Assembly: GCF_004745945.1 (NCBI RefSeq) | Contig: NZ_SRLE01000009.1 | Location: 1-64,000 of the forward strand | DNA: 64,000 nt | From: Mangrovimicrobium sediminis | GTDB taxonomy: Bacteria; Pseudomonadota; Gammaproteobacteria; Pseudomonadales; Halieaceae | Direction of reading: 5' to 3' | Shown: piece by piece, positions 56,673 to 64,000 of the stretch | Numbering within the stretch: the first letter of the stretch is position 1 | Layout of the letters: every line of letters starts with the position of its first letter | The notes under the pieces: model-generated | The model's input: only the letters and a program-made list of their open reading frames with translations | What the model was told of the DNA's origin: nothing | The model's database searches: none | Program-made: the position numbers and the translations under genes

Positions 56673-57542
56673 TCAGGAAAACAGACGCCGTAGAAACCGC
56701 CGGCAGCGCGCAAGAAAGCCAGGACGCCGGCGCCGGAACGAGGCCGAACCATAGCCCTGGAGCGGCGCCTCGTCCGCGCTGTCGCCGGCTTCCGCGTAGT
56801 AGGCCGCGATATCCGCGGCGAGCGTGTGCCGCGGGTGCAACGACAGCGCAGCATCGCGGTGCACACGCTTGAGGTACATGTCCGGGTGGATGAGCGACAC
56901 CGGTGCCGGATTCTCCACCAGGCCCCCGGCAATGAAGCCTGGCAACTGCTCCGACGCAACGTACAAAAACAAGTTCTGGCGGTAGTAATAGGGAATGCTG
57001 GCGTCGTGCCAGAACCGCTCGCGAAAACAGTCGATACAGTGATAGTCGCGGCGCGCGAAAAAGCGGTGCCAGTACTCCACCCAGTTCTCGTTCACATGCC
57101 CCAGGCCGCCCTGGTAGGGCAGCGCCGCGGAGAACAACACCACCGGCGCGGCGCCGGTGAGGGTATCGAAATAGTTGTCCAGGCCCGCCGGCGGCACGTG
57201 CTCGGCGACCTCGGTGGACACCGCGAGATCGTATCGACAGGGCAGGGAAACGGGCTGGGATAGGTCGACGGCGGTGAATTCCTGCGCATCCAGTCCCCGC
57301 TCGGCGAGGTCAATCTCCGGCAGGTCATAGCCGTGGACCTGTTCCACACCGAGGCCACGCGCGGCGTGCAGCCAGCCGGCCTTGCCGCAGCCGAAATCCG
57401 CCACGGATGCAAACGGATAGTGCGACTGTACCAGTGCCAGCAGGCGCGGCTTGGCCGGTGTCCGCTGCCCGACCGTTTGCGCCGCCAGCGGCACCACGCC
57501 GCCGAAGTCGTTGATGAAATGCGAGGAGCGCCCGCTGCTCAT
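56673..57542 (-). CDS. SAM-dependent methyltransferase
   Basis: 289 residues from ATG 57542 (MSSGRSSHFINDFGG), overlapping the end of the upstream sulfotransferase gene by 4 nt. Rossmann motif I VADFGCGKAGWLHAARGLG (about 47-65), then VHGYDLPEIDLAERGL, and motif VSTEVAEHVPPAG (post-I/II region). It ends in a very basic helix, RRRPGFLARCRRFLRRLFS, that may attach it to the membrane. It probably methylates a sugar of the glycan; a capping role is possible but unproven. Confidence 0.86.
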   Translation of the reverse strand: MSSGRSSHFINDFGGVVPLAAQTVGQRTPAKPRLLALVQSHYPFASVADFGCGKAGWLHAARGLGVEQVHGYDLPEIDLAERGLDAQEFTAVDLSQPVSLPCRYDLAVSTEVAEHVPPAGLDNYFDTLTGAAPVVLFSAALPYQGGLGHVNENWVEYWHRFFARRDYHCIDCFRERFWHDASIPYYYRQNLFLYVASEQLPGFIAGGLVENPAPVSLIHPDMYLKRVHRDAALSLHPRHTLAADIAAYYAEAGDSADEAPLQGYGSASFRRRRPGFLARCRRFLRRLFS

Positions 57543-58444
57543 GTTGCGGCTCGCATGACAGGAGCCCCGGTAGCGACCCCCGCCAAAGCGGCCCGGCGCG
57601 ACCAGGGCTCGGGCAGGGCGCCGGCGAAACGCTCGCCAAGGTCGCGATACACGCCTGCAAACGCCTGGCAGGCAAGCGCCTCGAAACCCTCGGGCAACGG
57701 CGCCTGCGCGGTGGCGTGCACGCGCTTGTCGAGCGCACCGGGCAGCGCGTCGATACCCAGGAACGCTGCAAGCCGGTTGATTTCGCGTTGGTGATGTTCG
57801 GCGCCGAGCAGGTCCTCGTAAAAGCACAGGAAAACCTGTTCGGGGGGATAGACGGTATCCAGCACACGCAGTGTACGCGTGTAGTCCGTGCGACTGACAA
57901 ACACCGGATCGGTGAGCGCCTGCCGCGCACGCTTGCGCGCGTCAAAGCGCAGCCTGCCCAGGCGCGCTTCCTCGAAACGCAGGTGCGACCAGGTGCGCTC
58001 CACCGGGTCGCGCAGCAGGAAGATCAGGCGCGCCTCGGGCGCTTCCTCGCGCATCCTGCGAAAGCCCGCCTCGGACAGGGTCGCATAGGCCGGCGTGATC
58101 TCGCCGACCGCACGGGCGCCGTTCCGCGCCAGGGCCTCGAAGTAGTCGAGGTAGCTGCAGCGCCCACGGGCCATGCGCAGTCGCGCGAGGAGGAAGTGCA
58201 ATTCGTCCAGCGCATCCGGTTCGCTGCACTCACCCAGGCGCGCCGCCTTGCGCTTGAGGTTGGCCAGTATCTTTTTTTCTTTCCAGTGCCAGCCCTCGCC
58301 ATCGGGCAGGGAGTTAAGGCGGGAAAAATAGTGAAGTTCCTTGATGGGCGAAAACTGCACCTGCGGGTGTGCGGCGAAATACGCTCCCAACCAGGAGGTA
58401 CCGGCCTTTTGCGCACCGATGCCGATAAACAGGGTCGCGTCCAT
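57539..58444 (-). CDS. Sulfotransferase-family protein (C)
   Basis: 301 residues, close to the classic Sulfotransfer_1/heparan-type length. 5'-PSB loop FIGIGAQKAGTSWLGAYF (about 6-23); 3'-PB segment LIFLLRDPVERTWSHLRFEE (arginine and serine ligands); IKELHYFSR follows the PSB loop, as in heparan N-/O-sulfotransferases. The most conventional of the five sulfotransferases here. Overlaps the methyltransferase start by 4 nt. Confidence 0.92.
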   Translation of the reverse strand: MDATLFIGIGAQKAGTSWLGAYFAAHPQVQFSPIKELHYFSRLNSLPDGEGWHWKEKKILANLKRKAARLGECSEPDALDELHFLLARLRMARGRCSYLDYFEALARNGARAVGEITPAYATLSEAGFRRMREEAPEARLIFLLRDPVERTWSHLRFEEARLGRLRFDARKRARQALTDPVFVSRTDYTRTLRVLDTVYPPEQVFLCFYEDLLGAEHHQREINRLAAFLGIDALPGALDKRVHATAQAPLPEGFEALACQAFAGVYRDLGERFAGALPEPWSRRAALAGVATGAPVMRAAT

Positions 58445-58522
58445 CCGTCTAGCGCGCCGCGTGTCCGGGAAGTGCTACTCCCCTGATTCGGCCAATCCCT
58501 GCCTTTGCCCCCATGCCTGCGG

Positions 58523-59746
58523 CTACCTCCCGAACGTCCTGCCCACCTGAAACTGTAGTCGCTTGACCCGCGAGTGCAAGGGGCCGGCACCCAGCCGGCG
58601 GGCCAGGTCGCCCAGGGCAAGGCGGGCATCGCCGAAGCTGGCAGGCAGGCGGCCGGCGGCGGCCAGGCAGGCCTCACCCAGCAACGCCGGGCGTGCGTGC
58701 AGGCGATGCCGGAACTGCAGCGGCACCACACCCAGGTAGCCCTCGGTATCCTTGCGTCGTTCCAGGGCCGTCATCAGCACGTCGGCTTTCCTGTCCACCG
58801 CGCTCACCATCTCGTCCAGATAGTCGCGCAACTGTGCATCGTCGAGTGGCGCCGGGGATGCCACCACCGGGTAGTGGGAAAAATCATCGGTGAACAGGTC
58901 CGCCGGCCCCTCAACCCCGAAGCGCTCGGCCAGCGCCCGGTTGCCGGCGACGAAGGGCGCATAGAACGCCTGCGCCTCGGCGCGGCCGGGCAGCAGTTTG
59001 TCGCGCGGCTGGATAGTCCGGTCGTAGAGATTCGCCGCGAGTACCAGAAAGTGCTTGGCCGGGGAGTGCTCTCCGACCGGGGCGCGGGTCTGGTGCAGGA
59101 ACAATTGGCTGCGGCGAGTGAGGGAAGCATTCAGCGGCCGCTGCCAGTCGAACTCGCCCGCCGGCAGCTCCAGCAGGGCAGCGAAATCCGCGAGTACGTC
59201 GCCTCCGTGCAGGCGGTCGCTCTCGAACACGCGCAGGGTCACCTGGCGATCACCGAAGGCATCACCCCACATGCCCACACGTCGCTGGAAATCCAGGTAA
59301 CCCGCGGCGACGTCCGACAGCCGCGAGGGCAACGCGGCCGGCTCATGCCCGTAGGCCAGCGCGCAATCCGGCCACTTGGTGCCCTCCTGCTTTTGCGATA
59401 CCGCCAGCGCATCCTGGCGGCGCAGGTAGAACAGCACCGCAACCTGGCGCGCGTAGCGAGCGCAGTGCCGCTGCAGTTCGATAAGCGCTTCGGGCGTATC
59501 GATCCAGGCAAAGTTCTCCCGCGACAACAGGCAGACGGCGCTGTCGAGCTCCGCCAGCGGCGCCAGGGCTGACGGGTTGGTGGCGTAGCCGCGCAGGTCC
59601 GGTGTACGCCGCAGTAAACCAGCGATGGTCGGCACCTGGATATCAAAGTCTGTCGAGAGGCGCTCGCGGTTACGCGCCAGGAAGGCCTGGATGGAACTGG
59701 AGCCTGTCTTGTGCAGGCCGGCGTGAATGATCAGCCGGTCAATCAT
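58523..59746 (-). CDS. Sulfotransferase-family protein (D)
   Basis: 407 residues. 5'-PSB loop IIHAGLHKTGSSSIQAFLA (about 6-24); 3'-PB segment AVLFYLRRQDALAVSQKQEG. Paralogue of protein A at 51885-53051 on the other strand (shared LLPGRAEAQAFYAPF-type and FTDDFSHYP-type segments in the C-terminal half). It lies 24 bp upstream (in coordinates) of protein E and 78 bp from protein C. Substrate unknown. Confidence 0.86.
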   Translation of the reverse strand: MIDRLIIHAGLHKTGSSSIQAFLARNRERLSTDFDIQVPTIAGLLRRTPDLRGYATNPSALAPLAELDSAVCLLSRENFAWIDTPEALIELQRHCARYARQVAVLFYLRRQDALAVSQKQEGTKWPDCALAYGHEPAALPSRLSDVAAGYLDFQRRVGMWGDAFGDRQVTLRVFESDRLHGGDVLADFAALLELPAGEFDWQRPLNASLTRRSQLFLHQTRAPVGEHSPAKHFLVLAANLYDRTIQPRDKLLPGRAEAQAFYAPFVAGNRALAERFGVEGPADLFTDDFSHYPVVASPAPLDDAQLRDYLDEMVSAVDRKADVLMTALERRKDTEGYLGVVPLQFRHRLHARPALLGEACLAAAGRLPASFGDARLALGDLARRLGAGPLHSRVKRLQFQVGRTFGR

Positions 59747-59770
59747 GCGCGGACCGGCGCTGGCACTGAA

Positions 59771-60814
59771 TCACCCGCGCCTCCAGGCGGCAAGGCGCGC
59801 GCGCAGGCGTCGCAACCCGCCCGCAAAGGCTCCGCGTCGCCAGCGCAGCAGGGCCACCCCCAGCGGGTCGACGGATACCACATCACGCCGGTTGACCTGT
59901 TCGTCATGTACCAGCACCCGCGCCAGGTCCAGGGGCTCACCCGGGACATGCAGTTGCTCGCGCCGGCAAAACGCCTGGAAATCGCGTTCAATCGCCTCCA
60001 GTTTCTCCTGCAGTACTTGAACATGCTCCACCGAGGCCAGTGCAGTGGAGCGCAGCAGGCGCGAACGCGCGCGCTCGTCGGCCAGGGCATTGATTTTGCG
60101 CAGGCGATCGCGCTCCAGCGTCGTTTCGTCACGCCCGGGATTGACCACCGCGCTGGCGGCCTCATGGGCGTGGATCCCGTCGGCGCCGAGCAACTGCAGG
60201 AAGCGCGTGATGTGCGCTTCGCCGCGCAGCCCATAGGGTTCCAGGAGCACGGCATCCTCCCCGAACAGCCCGCGCCAGTAGGCCGTATTCGCCTCCGGAA
60301 GGATGATGCTGCGGTTCAGGTGGTCGACAAAATCGACGAAACGCCGGTGCGGGCGGTCCGACTTGTTGATCTCGTTGTACCAGGAGATCGCGAAGGACAA
60401 CGGCGCGCGCACATACATGATGACGCGTACGCGGTACCCCGCGAACAGTGCCTGCAGGTCGCGACCGATACCTTCGCGCGCCTCCTCGGGAAAACCGGGG
60501 ACACGGTAGAATTCCTCGGAGGAAACCAGCGCCGCCGGGGCCTGCGACTGCTCCAGTGCGCGCCGCAGGGCAGCCGCGACATCGACATAGTCGTCGCTAT
60601 CCGCGTACCAATCCGGCGGTCGCTGGCCATAGCGCGTATACAGGCTGAGCGGCAACTTGCCGTGGCTGACCGGCAGGTTACCCGGGCGGGCGACATCAGG
60701 GTAATCCAGGCCGGCCCGCAGCAGGGTGTCGCGCTGCGTCGAGCAAAATTGCTGCAAGGCGGAGGTACCGGTCTTGAAATTGCCGACGTGAAGAAAAATG
60801 GTCCTGCTGCTCAT
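59771..60814 (-). CDS. Sulfotransferase-family protein (E)
   Basis: 347 residues from ATG 60814 (MSSRTIFLHVGNFKTGTSAL); the frame extends to 60892 without conservation. 5'-PSB loop HVGNFKTGTSALQQF (about 9-23); 3'-PB segment RVIMYVRAPLSFAISWYNEI. Same KTGTS-Q subgroup as A and D but without their shared C-terminal segments. First gene of the minus-strand run, divergent from the sugar-phosphate transferase gene across a 266-bp gap. Confidence 0.88.
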   Translation of the reverse strand: MSSRTIFLHVGNFKTGTSALQQFCSTQRDTLLRAGLDYPDVARPGNLPVSHGKLPLSLYTRYGQRPPDWYADSDDYVDVAAALRRALEQSQAPAALVSSEEFYRVPGFPEEAREGIGRDLQALFAGYRVRVIMYVRAPLSFAISWYNEINKSDRPHRRFVDFVDHLNRSIILPEANTAYWRGLFGEDAVLLEPYGLRGEAHITRFLQLLGADGIHAHEAASAVVNPGRDETTLERDRLRKINALADERARSRLLRSTALASVEHVQVLQEKLEAIERDFQAFCRREQLHVPGEPLDLARVLVHDEQVNRRDVVSVDPLGVALLRWRRGAFAGGLRRLRARLAAWRRG

Positions 60815-61080
60815 CGCTGTACGCTGATCCCGTTTCGCCGCTGTCGGGAGGTCGATATCCGGGCATGAACTCGCCCGCAAGTATGGCGGCAATTATGCCA
60901 CAGCGTCGCGGCCGCGAACGTCCCACTACCATCCGGGGTGCGGGCCTGCCGCGCGCCCCTGGCTCTATGCCGGCCTGCCGCGCACCCTGACTAGGCGCCG
61001 GCCGGACCCGGATGTTACTATCGCGGCCAGCAACCGCTCCCCCAACCAGCCCAACCCGGATCGCCAACCGTATCGACGTA
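60815..61080. other. Divergent intergenic region of the polysaccharide locus
   Basis: 266 bp between divergent operons, the likely place for both promoters. A CATAAT (minus strand, 60897-60892) and a TTACTAT (plus, 61014-61020) could be -10 elements, but neither has a convincing -35. No gene or repeat seen. Confidence 0.45.
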
Positions 61081-63650
<2,570 letters not shown>

Positions 63651-63656
63651 CCCGCC

Positions 63657-64000
63657 ATGCCCGAAAAACTGGTCGCCGTCGTTGTCACGTTCAATCGCCT
63701 GGAAAAGCTGCGTACGGCGCTCGAACACACGCTGGGACAGGGGTTTTACCGCGTCGTGGTGGTGGACAACTGCTCCACCGACGGCACCGCCGACTGGCTG
63801 GCCGGGCTGCAGGCGCCGGAGCTGGTGGTGCTGCGTAACGCGCGCAACCTGGGCGGCGCCGGCGGCTTCCACCGCGGCTTCGACTACGCCGCCAGGGAAC
63901 TGCCCGAAGCGCAGTGGCTGGTGTGTTTCGATGACGACGCCTACCCCGAGGCGGACGTGGTGGCACAGTTCGAGGCGCTGCAGATTCCGCCACAGGTCGG
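63657..64000 (+). CDS. Glycosyltransferase family 2 (partial, runs off window)
   Basis: First 114 codons visible (MPEKLVAVVVTFNRLEKLRT); the gene continues beyond the right edge. GT2 motifs VVTFNRLEKLRTAL, VVVDNCSTDGTADWL, RNARNLGGAGGFHRGF and the metal-binding CFDDDAYPEADV. It lies 6 bp after glf; a galactofuranosyltransferase would fit, but that is inferred from position. Confidence 0.9.
   Translation, partial: MPEKLVAVVVTFNRLEKLRTALEHTLGQGFYRVVVVDNCSTDGTADWLAGLQAPELVVLRNARNLGGAGGFHRGFDYAARELPEAQWLVCFDDDAYPEADVVAQFEALQIPPQV

Overview
The window is a compact, GC-rich bacterial chromosome segment. Gene content and order point to a gammaproteobacterium. Several blocks have the order familiar from Pseudomonas and relatives: tyrS / M23 peptidase-anmK / erpA / argC; aroQ-accB-accC-prmA-dusB-fis-purH-purD; trpEGDC facing crp and a yhfA-type gene; amgK-murU divergent from lptD-surA-pdxA. 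A marine lineage such as the Cellvibrionales/Halieaceae would fit (GC-rich housekeeping genes plus a sulfated-polysaccharide locus), but that assignment is inference.

Layout. 1-750: 5' end of a 16S rRNA gene on the minus strand, with its leader, boxA and a strong promoter. 759-7300: tyrS, an M23 peptidase, anmK, erpA (with an IscR-type operator), a DUF6776-type membrane protein, and argC with a hexanucleotide tandem repeat in its leader. 7274-18526: a CLC channel, haem genes hemJ-hemL-hemB, a secreted CxC protein, a Nudix hydrolase, a tandem ABC ATPase, a TPR lipoprotein, PBP1b and a PfkB kinase. 18624-24936: DNA polymerase II, a pentapeptide protein, a DUF2333 protein, a PCu(A)C copper chaperone and DsbD. 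25136-33282: aroQ-accBC-prmA, a 760-bp repeat-filled gap, then dusB-fis-purH-purD. 33303-39162: coq7, a YhfA/OsmC protein, crp and the trpEGDC operon. 39163-40030: a second repeat-filled gap, with a promoter and a possible leader peptide for trpE. 40031-47252: rpe, murU-amgK, lptD-surA-pdxA. 47318-64000: a polysaccharide locus that continues past the window edge.

The polysaccharide locus is the main accessory region. It has an initiating sugar-phosphate transferase (WcaJ type), UDP-galactopyranose mutase, four recognisable glycosyltransferases or candidates (GT14, two GT2-type, one PqqD-like/GT fusion), a GT-C-like membrane protein, a methyltransferase and five separate sulfotransferase-family proteins. 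This suggests a heavily sulfated cell-surface or secreted glycan containing galactofuranose.

The least explained structure is a family of four intergenic elements (28488-28598, 28741-28863, 39493-39613, 39822-39942). Each has a conserved core of about 57 nt carrying two hairpins tipped by CATCCATG-like sequence. The core is enclosed by long inverted-repeat arms of about 25-32 nt. The arms differ completely between copies yet remain complementary within each copy. Two copies in opposite orientation sit in each of the two large intergenic gaps.
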